A DNA stretch of 64,000 bases from an uncultured Eubacterium sp. (GTDB lineage: Bacteria; Bacillota; Clostridia; Lachnospirales; Lachnospiraceae), in contig CAJUIL010000016.1 of the NCBI GenBank assembly GCA_910586225.1, forward strand, positions 17,465 through 81,464, written 5' to 3'. The translations under genes and the position numbers were made by a program. The number at the start of each line of letters is the position of its first letter. Position 1 is the stretch's first letter. Of the stretch, positions 18,035 to 27,644 are shown in pieces. The notes under the pieces are model-generated. The model made no database searches. It saw nothing but the letters and a program-made list of their open reading frames with translations, and was not told the DNA's origin.

Positions 18035-19129
18035 TTACTGCTCCTCATCCTCTGCCTGATCGGTATTAGCAGCTTCCTCCTGCATCAGAGCCTTCATGCT
18101 CAGACTGATCTTGCGTTCTGCTTCGTTAAAATCAACGATCTTCGCTTCGATCACCTGACCTGCCTTTAATACATCCGAAGGCTTATCGATATGCTCCCTA
18201 GAGATCTGGGATACATGAAGCAGCGCATCAATGCCAGGAGCCAGCTCTACGAATGCGCCAAAGTCTGTCATCCTTGCAACCTTTCCGGTGATCACGGTAC
18301 CTGCCGCGAATTTTTCCGTTGCATTATTCCACGGATTATCCTCCGCAAATTTCATGCTGAGCGCAATTTTCGTATCGTTGATATCCTTGATAAATACTTT
18401 TACAACATCACCGACTTTAAATGCCTTCTTCGGGCTTTCTACGCGTCCCCAAGACATCTCGGAAATGTGCAGAAGGCCGTCTGCGCCGCCTAAGTCGATA
18501 AATGCTCCAAAATCAGTCACATTTTTTACGGTGCCTTCCAGAACATCGCCAACATTGATCCTTTCAAACAGTGCCTTGCGCTGCTCTTCCTTTTTCGCAA
18601 CGAGCAGCTGCTTGCGGTCACCGATGATCCGTCTTCTTCTCGGATTGAACTCAGTAATGATAAAATCAATGTCCTGGCCGTCGTATTTAGTCAGATCTTT
18701 TTCATACACATCAGATACCAGGCTGGATGGGATGAATACCCTTGCTTCATCCACGATCACGCTCAGGCCGCCGTTTAATACCTGCGCAACCTTTGCAGTC
18801 AGCACTTCCTGGTTTTCAAATGCTTCTTCTAATCTCTTGCTTCCTTTTTCTGCGGCAAGGCGCTTGTAGGTTAATAACACCTGCCCGTCTCCGTCGTTTA
18901 CTTTTAAAACCTTTGCTTCCATGGAGCTGCCTACCTCAACCTGGGTAGTAAGATCAACGTTTGGTTCGTTGGTATATTCACTTCTGGTAATGATACCATC
19001 GGACTTGTAACCGATATTAAGCACGATTTCGTCTGGTTTTACATCGATAACAGTACCTTCAACAACCTCCCCGTTTCTTATTGTTTTAAAAGATTCTTCC
19101 AACATTTGTTCAAAGCTTTGTTCTGACAT
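18035..19129 (-). CDS. rpsA: S1 RNA-binding domain protein (ribosomal protein S1-like)
   Basis: RNA-binding protein that helps mRNA engage the 30S ribosome. Four S1 domains are visible: GEVVEGTVIDVKPDEIVLNI (about residue 20), LTAKVAQVLNGGLSVIVDEA (about 105), GDVLEGTVKNVTDFGAFIDL (about 190) and GTVITGKVARMTDFGAFVEL (about 275). The tail is acidic (TDQAEDEEQ). Start ATG 19129 follows GAGGAGG by 9 bases; this ribosome site lies inside the end of ispH and the genes overlap by 20 bases. In many Clostridia the two proteins are fused, so this is the split form of the same arrangement. Confidence 0.93.
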   Translation of the reverse strand: MSEQSFEQMLEESFKTIRNGEVVEGTVIDVKPDEIVLNIGYKSDGIITRSEYTNEPNVDLTTQVEVGSSMEAKVLKVNDGDGQVLLTYKRLAAEKGSKRLEEAFENQEVLTAKVAQVLNGGLSVIVDEARVFIPSSLVSDVYEKDLTKYDGQDIDFIITEFNPRRRRIIGDRKQLLVAKKEEQRKALFERINVGDVLEGTVKNVTDFGAFIDLGGADGLLHISEMSWGRVESPKKAFKVGDVVKVFIKDINDTKIALSMKFAEDNPWNNATEKFAAGTVITGKVARMTDFGAFVELAPGIDALLHVSQISREHIDKPSDVLKAGQVIEAKIVDFNEAERKISLSMKALMQEEAANTDQAEDEEQ

Positions 19130-19994
19130 ACTTTTGAACCTCCTCAATAATTTTCTTTGGGGTGGAAGCCCCTGCGGTAATACCTACGTTATCAATGTGA
19201 CCAGTCTCAGATAATTGTAAATCTGCCGCGGTCTGTATATAGTAAGTATTTGCACATTCTTCTTTGCATATCTCATACAGTTTCTGCGTATTCGAACTGC
19301 TCCTTCCTCCAATGACAATCATAAGGTCGGAAGTTTCTGCCAGACTTGCTGCTTCATTCTGCCGTTCTTCTGTAGCGTTACAAATTGTATTCAATACACG
19401 TATATCTCTAATATAACCTTTTTTTTGAATAATTTCAACTAGTTCTTGAAATTTCTTGTAATTAAAAGTCGTTTGTGCCACAATACACACTTTTTTGCCG
19501 GATTTCGGACAGTAATTTTCCGCTTCCTGCGCATTTGCGATAACCGTTGTATACGCAGGATCACACCAGCCGCGGATCCCCTCGACCTCCGGATGCGTAG
19601 CGCTGCCAATAATGACAATCTCATAACCGTCCTTTGAAAACTCCTCGACAATCTGGTGGATCTTAAGTACAAACGGGCAGGTCGCATCCTCAACCGCATA
19701 TCCGGCCTGCTCCAGCTTTTCGTAAACCTCCCTGGATACACCGTGAGAACGGATAATGACGGTCCCCTTATGCTCTCGCTGTGTCCCGGCCAAGCCTTTT
19801 TGATCCAGCGCTTCTAAATCCTCAATGACACGGACTCCCTTCTGTTCCAGATCCCTGACCACCTCTTCGTTATGGATGATCGGTCCGTAAGTATAAACAG
19901 GCCCGTTTTTTATATCGGCTTGTTCATATACTTTATTAACCGCCCGCTTCACACCAAAACAAAATCCGGCGCTTCTTGCTACTGTAATATTCAT
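19110..19994 (-). CDS. ispH: 4-hydroxy-3-methylbut-2-enyl diphosphate reductase
   Basis: Last enzyme of the MEP isoprenoid pathway, reducing HMBPP to IPP and DMAPP with a 4Fe-4S cluster. The three cluster cysteines are visible: SAGFCFGVKRAV (residue 12), VEDATCPFVLK (about 99) and LNTICNATEERQ (about 190). HSHGV-type and SHPEVEG-like active-site segments appear as IRSHGVSREV and SATHPEVEGI. Length 294 is typical. The start overlaps the cmk stop by four bases (ATGA). Confidence 0.96.
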   Translation of the reverse strand: MNITVARSAGFCFGVKRAVNKVYEQADIKNGPVYTYGPIIHNEEVVRDLEQKGVRVIEDLEALDQKGLAGTQREHKGTVIIRSHGVSREVYEKLEQAGYAVEDATCPFVLKIHQIVEEFSKDGYEIVIIGSATHPEVEGIRGWCDPAYTTVIANAQEAENYCPKSGKKVCIVAQTTFNYKKFQELVEIIQKKGYIRDIRVLNTICNATEERQNEAASLAETSDLMIVIGGRSSSNTQKLYEICKEECANTYYIQTAADLQLSETGHIDNVGITAGASTPKKIIEEVQKYVRTKL

Positions 19995-20665
19995 TGCTTT
20001 CCAGCTGCCCTCTCATAAATTTCTCTTACTGTGGCTACCACCTGGTCGATATCCATAGCGGTAGCATCTACCAGCACGGCGTCGTCCGCCTGCCTTAACG
20101 GTGCGATATCCCGGTTCATATCCCGGTAGTCACGCTCCTTAATATCCGCCTCGATCTGCGCATAATCAGCCGCGACACCTTTTTTTACCAGCTCTTCATA
20201 TCTGCGTCTGGCACGGGCAGACACCTCGGCGGTCAGATAGATCTTGACCTGGGCGTTTGGCAGCACGCAGGTACCGATATCGCGCCCGTCCATAATAACG
20301 TCGTTTGTTTCCGCAAGCTTTTGCTCAAGCGCAGTCAGCTTTGCACGCACAGCCGGATAAATACTCGTGTTGGAAGCCATAATACCAACCTCCTCAGCCC
20401 GGATATAGTCGTTGACGTTTTCACCGTTTAAGATAACGCGCTGGACGCCGTCCTGATAAGCAAGCGTAATATCAATATCCGCACACGCGTCAGAAATAGC
20501 CGTCTCATCTGCCGGGTCAATTTTTTTCCGCAGAAAACAGAGCGCCATTGCGCGGTACATGGCCCCAGTATCCACGTATACAAATGATAACTCATTTGCA
20601 AGGCGTTTGGCAATGGTACTTTTTCCCGCGCCGGAAGGCCCGTCGATTGCGATATTAAAACTCAT
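19991..20665 (-). CDS. cmk: Cytidylate kinase
   Basis: Phosphorylates CMP and dCMP using ATP. The P-loop GPSGAGKST is at residues 8-16, followed by VDTGAMYRAMAL and DGRDIGTCVLPNAQVKIYLTA near residue 125. The C-terminal DSRDMNR-like segment reads KERDYRDMNRDIAPLRQADD. Length 224 is standard. It overlaps both neighbours by four bases, in the conserved clostridial order flavoprotein-cmk-ispH-rpsA. Confidence 0.96.
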   Translation of the reverse strand: MSFNIAIDGPSGAGKSTIAKRLANELSFVYVDTGAMYRAMALCFLRKKIDPADETAISDACADIDITLAYQDGVQRVILNGENVNDYIRAEEVGIMASNTSIYPAVRAKLTALEQKLAETNDVIMDGRDIGTCVLPNAQVKIYLTAEVSARARRRYEELVKKGVAADYAQIEADIKERDYRDMNRDIAPLRQADDAVLVDATAMDIDQVVATVREIYERAAGKQ

Positions 20666-21981
20666 TCTGTTTTGTTTCCTTTCTGTTCTGTTAAAACCGT
20701 CTCTGGCTGCCGTAGGCTCTGCCCTGCGCTCATACCCGCCAGATATCCGCTTGACCAGGCAAGCTGCAGGTTAAATCCTCCGGTCAATGCATCCACATCC
20801 AGCATTTCACCCGAAAAATACAGTCCTTTGATAAGCCGTGACTCCATGGTAGAGGGATTGACCTCTTTTACAGCAACGCCGCCTCTTGTAATAATGGCTT
20901 CTTTTAAGTCCCGCAGCCCGGTCAGCGTTGCCGGAAAGCCTTTGATAAGCTGCAGCAGGCTTTTGCGCTCTTCCCTTGTGATCTCATTCACCTTTCGCTG
21001 CGGATCAATACCGCTTAACGCGATCACAACCGGGATCATTTTTGCTGGCAAAAGATCTCCGAGCGCATTTTTAAACTGCCGGTTCTGCGCCTTTTCAAAA
21101 TCACGCAGTATGCGCAGGTCCAGCTGCTCCTGCGTAAGCGCCGGCTTTAGATCGATCGAAAGCATCAGCGGGCCCTTGGCAAGCCGATCGCCGACAACAG
21201 CGCTTGCCGTCAGCATCAGCGGACCGCTTACGCCAAAGTGTGTAAACAGCAATTCGCCGAAATCCTCATACAAGCTCCTGCGCCCGTCACTGATACTTGC
21301 ACGGACATTTTTAAGAGAAAGCCCCTGGAGATTTTTGATATAAGCTTCTTTTGCAGCCATTGCAGACAAGCTCGGCGTCTGCGGAATGATCGTATGGCCG
21401 AATTGCTGCGCAAACAAGTACCCGTCCCCGTCCGAACCAGTGGCCGGATAGGAAAGCCCCCCTGTCGCAAGGATTACTTTTTCTGCAGGATACGTGCGGC
21501 CCGTACTGTCCGTAATCAGAAAGCATCCGTTTTCTTTTACGACAGAGCATACCCTTGTATGCAGACGTACGGACACCTGCAGCCGCCGCAGCGTCTCGGA
21601 CAGCGCGCGGATAATATCGGAGGAATGATCCGACACCGGAAAGACACGCCCTCCACGCTCTGTTTTTAACGGAATTTTATTCTGCTCGAAAAAATCCATA
21701 ACGCGAAAATTGTCAAACGTGTAGATGGCGCTGTACATAAATTTCGCATTGCGCAGGATCTGTCCAAAAAGCTCCTGCGTTTCACAGGCATTCGTCACAT
21801 TGCAGCGTCCTTTACCTGTCAGATACAGTTTTTTTCCGAGCTTTTCGTTGCGCTCCAGCAAAAGCACACTGTATCCCTGCTCCGCCGCGGCCACAGCGGC
21901 CATCATACCAGCGGCCCCGCCGCCAATGACCGCAATCTGGCCAGACCTTCCGGCTTCCTTCGCACCTTCCTTCATTTCCAT
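20662..21981 (-). CDS. NAD(P)/FAD-dependent oxidoreductase (HI0933/BaiN-like family)
   Basis: Flavoprotein of unknown physiological substrate. The dinucleotide-binding motif GQIAVIGGGAAGMMAAVAAA is near the N-terminus, with LLERNEKLGKKLYLTGKGRC following, which is diagnostic of the HI0933-like family. ILATGGLSYPATGSDGDGY and ALTGGFNLQLAWSSGYLAG mark the second FAD-contact and C-terminal regions. Start ATG 21981 (MEMKEGAKEAG) follows AGAAGGGG; a longer frame from 22050 is possible. Some homologues act in bile-acid reduction (BaiN), but most members lie beside cmk, as here, and are uncharacterised. Confidence 0.85.
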   Translation of the reverse strand: MEMKEGAKEAGRSGQIAVIGGGAAGMMAAVAAAEQGYSVLLLERNEKLGKKLYLTGKGRCNVTNACETQELFGQILRNAKFMYSAIYTFDNFRVMDFFEQNKIPLKTERGGRVFPVSDHSSDIIRALSETLRRLQVSVRLHTRVCSVVKENGCFLITDSTGRTYPAEKVILATGGLSYPATGSDGDGYLFAQQFGHTIIPQTPSLSAMAAKEAYIKNLQGLSLKNVRASISDGRRSLYEDFGELLFTHFGVSGPLMLTASAVVGDRLAKGPLMLSIDLKPALTQEQLDLRILRDFEKAQNRQFKNALGDLLPAKMIPVVIALSGIDPQRKVNEITREERKSLLQLIKGFPATLTGLRDLKEAIITRGGVAVKEVNPSTMESRLIKGLYFSGEMLDVDALTGGFNLQLAWSSGYLAGMSAGQSLRQPETVLTEQKGNKTE

Positions 21982-22021
21982 ACCCCTTCTGCACCAGCCT
22001 ATCTTTACCATAAATCGAGAA

Positions 22022-22948
22022 CTATAGATCAAGATCCCCGGCCTTAGCATAATGCATTTTTAATTTATCATCGATATAATCAATCTCGTCGTTTTCGTAT
22101 ACCTGATATTCGTCCCAAATCTGCTCCAGCTGCTCCAGCGTGTCCGCCACCTCATCCTGCTTACGCATACACAGGGCAACGATCAGCGCATTGATCACGC
22201 TAAGCGGCGCGGTCAGAGAATCCACAATGGACGCCATATCGCTTTCTGCGATCAAGTTGCATGAGGAATACAGGTTCATCGGGGAATGCACGCTGTCTGT
22301 CAGCGTAATGACCTTGGCGCTGCGATCGTTAGCAAATTCCAGTGCTTTTAGCGTGCGCAGGGAATATCTGGGAAAGCTGATGCCGATGATCACATCTTCC
22401 CTGCCGATACGCACCATCTGCTCAAACAGCTCGCTGGAGCTGTTTGTATGCAGCAGATGTACATGATCAAACATCAGATTCAGATAAAACGACAAAAACG
22501 CTGCAAGCGGCGCGCAGCTGCGGATACCAACAATATAGATCCGCCTCGCGGACAGTATCGTCTCGACCGCCAGCTCAAACACATTTTGATCCAGCTTTTC
22601 CAGTGTGCCCCGGATACGCTCCATATCCGATGTAAGGACCGATTCCAGCACTTTTGAACGGCTGATCCTTCCATAGGTGACCTCGACCCGCTGGACGCCG
22701 TCCAGCTTGTCGCGCACCATCTCCTCCAGCGCCCTTTGGAACTGCGGATATCCTTTGTATCCCAGCTGTGCGGCAAAGCGCACAACTGTAGATTCACTAA
22801 CGCCGACCACTTCCCCAAGCCTTGCGGCGGTCAGAAATACCGCCTTGTCATAATTGTCCGTAATATAAGTCGCCAAAAGCTTCTGCCCTTTGCTCATCGT
22901 GCTGTAACGCTCGTTGATCCGGTTCGTCAGCTCATTTGTATTGCCCAT
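22022..22948 (-). CDS. MurR/RpiR family transcriptional regulator
   Basis: DNA-binding regulator of 308 residues. The N-terminal HTH domain (residues 8-80) contains LGEVVGVSESTVVRFAAQLGYKG, the RpiR signature (I present it from about 43 to 65). The C-terminal SIS domain (about 130-270) carries IYIVGIRSCAPLAAFLS and GISFPRYSLRT, expected to bind a phosphosugar. It begins 7 bases after the L,D-transpeptidase stop, so it may be co-transcribed with that cell-wall gene. Its effector could be an amino-sugar phosphate; that is inference. Confidence 0.9.
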   Translation of the reverse strand: MGNTNELTNRINERYSTMSKGQKLLATYITDNYDKAVFLTAARLGEVVGVSESTVVRFAAQLGYKGYPQFQRALEEMVRDKLDGVQRVEVTYGRISRSKVLESVLTSDMERIRGTLEKLDQNVFELAVETILSARRIYIVGIRSCAPLAAFLSFYLNLMFDHVHLLHTNSSSELFEQMVRIGREDVIIGISFPRYSLRTLKALEFANDRSAKVITLTDSVHSPMNLYSSCNLIAESDMASIVDSLTAPLSVINALIVALCMRKQDEVADTLEQLEQIWDEYQVYENDEIDYIDDKLKMHYAKAGDLDL

Positions 22949-22954
22949 TGTCGG

Positions 22955-24907
22955 CTATACTCCGGCATACTGTACCGGGACAGCCGTAATCGTACGGATT
23001 TTCTGTGCCGTATTGCCTTGTGCGTCCGTATAAAAATATGCGATCTTATAAATTCCAGTATCAGCAATCGTAAAATCCGCCCCCTGCTGCAGCATCAGAT
23101 CTGTTTCCGCCGCACCTGGATACAGCTGGTAAGTCACGATACATTGGATCCCTTCCGTCGTAGCAGAGGTACGCTGTGTCCCATCAGAAAAAACGGTAAC
23201 CGTCTGTACCGAAACATTTTGCATCGGGTCGATCACATTGCCTGCCGGCCTGCTGTCATCCGCAGGCGCAAGGATCGTATGATGTACCGAAACGGCAGCC
23301 GGCTCTGTTGGATTCACTGGCTCCGTCGGGTTTGTTGGCTCTGTCGGGTTCACTGGCTCTGTCGGATTCACTGGATTTGTCGGAACTTCAGGCTCTTGCG
23401 GATTTCCCGGAGCTACTGGGTCCGTCGGGTCTGTCGGATTTTCTGGATCCGTTGGGTTTACTGGCTCATCCGGTTCCTCCGGCTTTTCTTCCTTTTTTGC
23501 GACAACAAGCTTCCGTTTCTTTTCCGCAACGAGATACTTGTCTGTCTTTAAGCTTTTTTCAGGATTGGAGCAATAATAACGGATGGTGTAGGTTCCTGAT
23601 CCAGCAAGCCTGTATGATCCGTTTTTCGACACAGTTTTTACCTTTCCGTCCGGACTGGTCACCTTAATGCTGATCTTTGATGTCATGCTTTTTCCGGATA
23701 CCAGCTTTGCCGTCACGCCGGAGATCAGCTTTTTATAATTAATAGAAGCGGTTCCCTCTGCAAGCTGTATCGTCTTAAAATTATCCTTGCTTGATATAAC
23801 AGGCTTTTTCGTATCCTTGACCACAATACGCATATATTCTTCTGTGACAAGCTTATTCGTAGGATTTTTTAAGTAATACATGATCCGGTACGTTCCGGTA
23901 TGGTTGAGCTTGAATGTCTCTGCCCGCACGCCTTTATATTCGGTTGTCCCTGGCTTGCGCACCTTTGTAACGATCTTATCAGTCAGCACGGTTCCCATGG
24001 AATTTTTCGCTGTAATGCCGGAACGCAGGTTCACCGTAGACTTATACTCCTTTGTGATTTCCTTACGTACGCCTGATATCGTCGCCTTACTTGCATCGCC
24101 GACCGTATAGGTCACCGTCACAGACGCGCTGCGGCCAAAGGAATCTGTCAGCGAATACGTAACCGGATAGCTGCCCATCTTTTTTGTATTGACGGTTCCC
24201 GAAGTATGTATCCAAGCGCTGCTCAGCTGGTTCCCAGCAGAATCATAGGCCGTCATATCCACTGGAACGAATTTGCCGTTATATTGCGCTGTAGCTTTTG
24301 TACTTTTTACAACGATCTTTGGCTGTGTATTTTTTGTTGCGTATGTATTGTTCGGGTCTGGATCTGTCGGGTCCCAGCCCATACTTACGGACGTACTAAC
24401 CTTGATCGCCGCCGGCTTGCCAAGCGGATCGTCCTTGGAGGTCCCATTAAAAATAATGACCTTTGTCTGCAGCGGGCAGTTATCATAGATCCACTTCGCC
24501 GCGGCCGTCGTCACGCGTACGCAGCCATGGGACGCGAGTGAGCCAAGCTTATTATACTGTACATACGATTGTGTTGTTTTATTCTGCTGGTAGTACCAGA
24601 CGGAATGGAACAGGATAGATCCTGTGATCCTCGTGCAGTACTGCCCATAGCTTGGGCCATCCAGTATCCACCATGTATATTTGTTCATCGTATAAAAGGT
24701 TCCAAGCGGCGTCGCGTATCCTGCCGAGCATACAAACGCCGTATATGGCTTGTTGTCATGCGTATAAACCGTAATTACATTTGTTGCCTTATTTACTTTA
24801 ATATAGTAATTCCCCGTTTCTGCTTTTACATTCGTCTGAAAGCCCAGAATCATCATGCAGCATAAAAATGTGAATACGATGCTGCGCAGCAGAGTCTTCT
24901 TTTTCAT
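22955..24907 (-). CDS. Secreted L,D-transpeptidase with Ig-like domains and a proline-rich repeat
   Basis: Extracytoplasmic enzyme expected to form 3-3 peptidoglycan crosslinks. A signal peptide (MKKKTLLRSIVFTFLCCMMI, cleavage near VKA-ET) is followed by a YkuD domain at about residues 35-160. The catalytic motif is ILFHSVW, then SLASHGCVRV with the nucleophilic cysteine at about 143. Three beta-rich Ig-like/DUF5011-like modules follow (about 200-470), then an acidic PTEP/NPTDP repeat (about 485-545) and a final beta-rich domain. Start ATG 24907 lies 5 bases after GGAGG. The proline repeat may span the cell wall. The domain order (catalytic first) is notable. Confidence 0.9.
   Translation of the reverse strand: MKKKTLLRSIVFTFLCCMMILGFQTNVKAETGNYYIKVNKATNVITVYTHDNKPYTAFVCSAGYATPLGTFYTMNKYTWWILDGPSYGQYCTRITGSILFHSVWYYQQNKTTQSYVQYNKLGSLASHGCVRVTTAAAKWIYDNCPLQTKVIIFNGTSKDDPLGKPAAIKVSTSVSMGWDPTDPDPNNTYATKNTQPKIVVKSTKATAQYNGKFVPVDMTAYDSAGNQLSSAWIHTSGTVNTKKMGSYPVTYSLTDSFGRSASVTVTYTVGDASKATISGVRKEITKEYKSTVNLRSGITAKNSMGTVLTDKIVTKVRKPGTTEYKGVRAETFKLNHTGTYRIMYYLKNPTNKLVTEEYMRIVVKDTKKPVISSKDNFKTIQLAEGTASINYKKLISGVTAKLVSGKSMTSKISIKVTSPDGKVKTVSKNGSYRLAGSGTYTIRYYCSNPEKSLKTDKYLVAEKKRKLVVAKKEEKPEEPDEPVNPTDPENPTDPTDPVAPGNPQEPEVPTNPVNPTEPVNPTEPTNPTEPVNPTEPAAVSVHHTILAPADDSRPAGNVIDPMQNVSVQTVTVFSDGTQRTSATTEGIQCIVTYQLYPGAAETDLMLQQGADFTIADTGIYKIAYFYTDAQGNTAQKIRTITAVPVQYAGV
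23300..23475 (-). repeat. Proline-rich PT(E/D)P-coding tandem repeat
   Basis: Degenerate repeats of 9-18 bases encode NPTEP, NPTDP and NPVNP units inside the L,D-transpeptidase gene. Units resembling GGCTCTGTCGGATTCACT recur several times on the plus strand. Such arrays change length by slippage. Confidence 0.75.
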
Positions 24908-24949
24908 ATATACCTCCTTCAAAAGCCAAGGCGCCGGATCTTATTCGAT

Positions 24950-24984
24950 AAAAGGTGCTGCAAACGCCGTTCACAGCACCTTTT
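24950..24984. terminator. Terminator of the Na+ decarboxylase operon
   Basis: AAAAGGTGCTG and CAGCACCTTTT form a perfect 11-bp stem with a 13-base loop, about 45 bases past the last gene of the operon and just before the L,D-transpeptidase gene. Confidence 0.8.
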
Positions 24985-25027
24985 ATTCTATCCGCAGCTG
25001 CCCGCGGATTCAGGCTGCCGCAAATAT

Positions 25028-26446
25028 TTAAACCGGATAAGCCCCGTTTTTCGTATCCGCTACGGAAGCATCCACCTTTTTCTGCTGTGCCTCACGGTAT
25101 TTGAAAAATTCGGTAGCTACCTGCGGGAACAGTGCATAAGACAGCACGTCCTCATCCTGCTGCTTCCACTGTTTCATTTCCGCTTCAATCTTGGACAGCT
25201 CCGGCTCCAGCAGATCCGCTGGACGGCAGGTGATCGCGTTTTTCTTATCTTCGCCAAGCACCTTATCCACGATCGCCGGATCAAACGGCTTTACAGTCTG
25301 TCCGTATTTTCCAAGCAGCACATCCTTTGTTTCTTTCGTCGCAACCTTGTAGCGTTCACCCATCAGCACGTTAAAAACTGCCTGTGTCCCTACGATCTGA
25401 GAGGACGGCGTTACAAGCGGCGGCTCGCCAAGGTCTTTGCGCACACGCGGCACCTCTGCAAGCACTTCCTCATATTTATCCTCCTTGCCCTGTTCCTTGA
25501 GCTGGGAGATCAGGTTGGACAGCATACCGCCCGGCACCTGATATAACAGCGTCTTAATGTTCACGCCAAGTACCTTCGGGTTCATCAGCCCGCTCTCCAG
25601 CGCTTCCTCGCGCATCGGACGGAAATAGTCAGCGATTTCCGCAAGTAAGTTCTGGTCAAGACCCGTATCGTATACAGAGCCCTTGAACGCTTCTACCATA
25701 ACCTCCGTCGCCGGCTGTGAAGTACCAAGCGCAAATGGAGACATTGCCGTATCCACGATATCGCAGCCTGCCTCGACCGCTTTCATATATGTCATAGAAG
25801 CCACGCCGGACGTATAGTGCGTATGCAGCTCGATCGGAAGGCTTGTCGACGATTTGAGCGCACGTACAAGCGTATCCGCCTCCTGCGGCACCAAAAGTCC
25901 CGCCATATCCTTGATGCAGATAGAATCTGCACCCATTTCTTCAATCTTCTTTGCCATATCGGTCCAATATTCCAGCGTGTACGCATCGCCGAGCGTATAC
26001 GACAGCGCTACCTGCGCATGGCCTTTTTCTTTATTGCAGGCGGTTACGGCTGTCTGAAGATTGCGAAGATCGTTCAGACAGTCAAAAATACGGATAATAT
26101 CAATACCGTTTGCAATAGATTTCTGCACGAAATATTCCACTACATCGTCCGCATATGGACGGTAGCCCAAAATATTCTGTCCGCGGAAAAGCATCTGCAG
26201 CTTTGTATTTTTAAAACCAGCCTTTAATTTTCGAAGTCTGTCCCACGGATCTTCCTTTAAGAAACGAAGAGACGCGTCAAACGTAGCCCCGCCCCAGCAT
26301 TCTACCGCGTGAAAGCCAACCTTGTCCATTTTGTCGACGATCGGAAGCATCTGCTCGGTCGTCATTCTTGTCGCGATCAGAGATTGGTGCGCGTCACGTA
26401 ATATCGTTTCCGTAATTTTTAACGGTTTTTTTGCAACTTCTGCCAT
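25028..26446 (-). CDS. oadA: Oxaloacetate decarboxylase alpha / pyruvate carboxylase subunit B-type carboxyltransferase
   Basis: Carboxyltransferase moving CO2 between an oxo acid (oxaloacetate/pyruvate) and biotin. It opens with the family signature TETILRDAHQSLIATRMTTEQM. Further motifs are ECWGGATFDASLRFL, LFRGQNILGYRPY and the metal-site region IELHTHYTSGVASMTYMKAVEAG with the HTH histidines. Length is 472, and unlike many OadA proteins it has no C-terminal biotin domain; biotin is on the separate carrier at 27645. It resembles the 5S subunit of transcarboxylase. It is the last gene of the operon. Confidence 0.93.
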   Translation of the reverse strand: MAEVAKKPLKITETILRDAHQSLIATRMTTEQMLPIVDKMDKVGFHAVECWGGATFDASLRFLKEDPWDRLRKLKAGFKNTKLQMLFRGQNILGYRPYADDVVEYFVQKSIANGIDIIRIFDCLNDLRNLQTAVTACNKEKGHAQVALSYTLGDAYTLEYWTDMAKKIEEMGADSICIKDMAGLLVPQEADTLVRALKSSTSLPIELHTHYTSGVASMTYMKAVEAGCDIVDTAMSPFALGTSQPATEVMVEAFKGSVYDTGLDQNLLAEIADYFRPMREEALESGLMNPKVLGVNIKTLLYQVPGGMLSNLISQLKEQGKEDKYEEVLAEVPRVRKDLGEPPLVTPSSQIVGTQAVFNVLMGERYKVATKETKDVLLGKYGQTVKPFDPAIVDKVLGEDKKNAITCRPADLLEPELSKIEAEMKQWKQQDEDVLSYALFPQVATEFFKYREAQQKKVDASVADTKNGAYPV

Positions 26447-26465
26447 CTTTTTTCATTCCTCCCTG

Positions 26466-27617
26466 TTATATACCAAAGATTGCCATAAAGGTTCCGGCTG
26501 CTACGGCAGTACCGATAACGCCGGCAACGTTTGGTCCCATTGCGTGCATCAGTAAGAAGTTCGTTGGATCTTCTTCAGCGCCTACCTTCTGCGATACACG
26601 CGCTGCCATAGGAACTGCGGATACACCGGCAGAACCAATTAACGGATTAATCTTGCCATGTGTCAGTACACAGAGCAGCTTGCCAAGCAGTACGCCGGCT
26701 GCCGTACCGAATGCAAACGCAATCAGGCCAAGCGCTACGATTTTTAATGTGCTCCAATTCAAAAACGCTTCCGCGCTTGTCGACGCACCTACCGATGTGC
26801 CAAGCAGGATAACTACGATGTACATTAACGCGTTGGACGCCGTATCTGTCAGCTGTCTTACCACGCCGGACTCACGGAACAGGTTACCAAGCATCAGCAT
26901 ACCCACGAGCGGTGCAGTCGTCGGGAGCAGCAGACAGACAATGATCGTAACGACGATCGGAAACAGGATCTTCTCCAGCTTGGATACCGGGCGAAGGTTC
27001 TGCATTTTAATCTGGCGCTCTTTCTTAGTCGTCAGCGCCTTCATGATCGGCGGCTGGATAACCGGAACGAGGGACATATAAGAATAAGCCGCCACCGCGA
27101 TCGGTCCCATCAGAGCCGCCTGTCCGAGCTTTCCAGCCAGGAAAATAGAGGTCGGGCCGTCAGCGCCGCCGATAATGGAAATCGCTGCCGCCGCCTTATC
27201 GTTAAAGCCCATTAAAATAGCCATAAAATAAGCCATATAAATACCGAACTGCGCCGCCGCACCCATCAGAAAGCTAATCGGATTCGCGATCAGCGGCCCA
27301 AAGTCCGTCATCGCCCCGACGCCTAAAAAGATCAGCGACGGAAGGATGGACCATTCATCCAGCGTATAAAAATAATACAGTAAGCCTCCAACACCATTGC
27401 TCGTCTCCTCCGGACTTGCCATAATATCCGGATAAATGTTGACAAGCAGCATACCAAATGCGATCGGCACAAGCAAAAGCGGTTCATAGCCCTTTGCGAT
27501 CGCAAGGAATAAAAAGACACAGGCAACCAGGATCATCAGGTAATTTCCCCATGTCAGGTTGAAAAATGCCGTCTGGTGCAGGAGGTTACTCATTGTCTCT
27601 CCAACGTAACTAAGCAT
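26466..27617 (-). CDS. oadB: Sodium ion-translocating decarboxylase, beta subunit
   Basis: Membrane subunit that decarboxylates carboxybiotin and exports Na+. It has about nine to ten hydrophobic segments in 383 residues. Family landmarks include LIFLGVGAMTDFGPLIANP, IGGADGPTSIFLAGKL (functional Asp region) and GNLFRESGVVRQL. AGGAGG lies 6 bases before the ATG at 27617. It lies between the biotin carrier and oadA genes. Confidence 0.96.
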   Translation of the reverse strand: MLSYVGETMSNLLHQTAFFNLTWGNYLMILVACVFLFLAIAKGYEPLLLVPIAFGMLLVNIYPDIMASPEETSNGVGGLLYYFYTLDEWSILPSLIFLGVGAMTDFGPLIANPISFLMGAAAQFGIYMAYFMAILMGFNDKAAAAISIIGGADGPTSIFLAGKLGQAALMGPIAVAAYSYMSLVPVIQPPIMKALTTKKERQIKMQNLRPVSKLEKILFPIVVTIIVCLLLPTTAPLVGMLMLGNLFRESGVVRQLTDTASNALMYIVVILLGTSVGASTSAEAFLNWSTLKIVALGLIAFAFGTAAGVLLGKLLCVLTHGKINPLIGSAGVSAVPMAARVSQKVGAEEDPTNFLLMHAMGPNVAGVIGTAVAAGTFMAIFGI

Positions 27618-27644
27618 ATTTGTCCTCCTAATTCGATTTCCATA

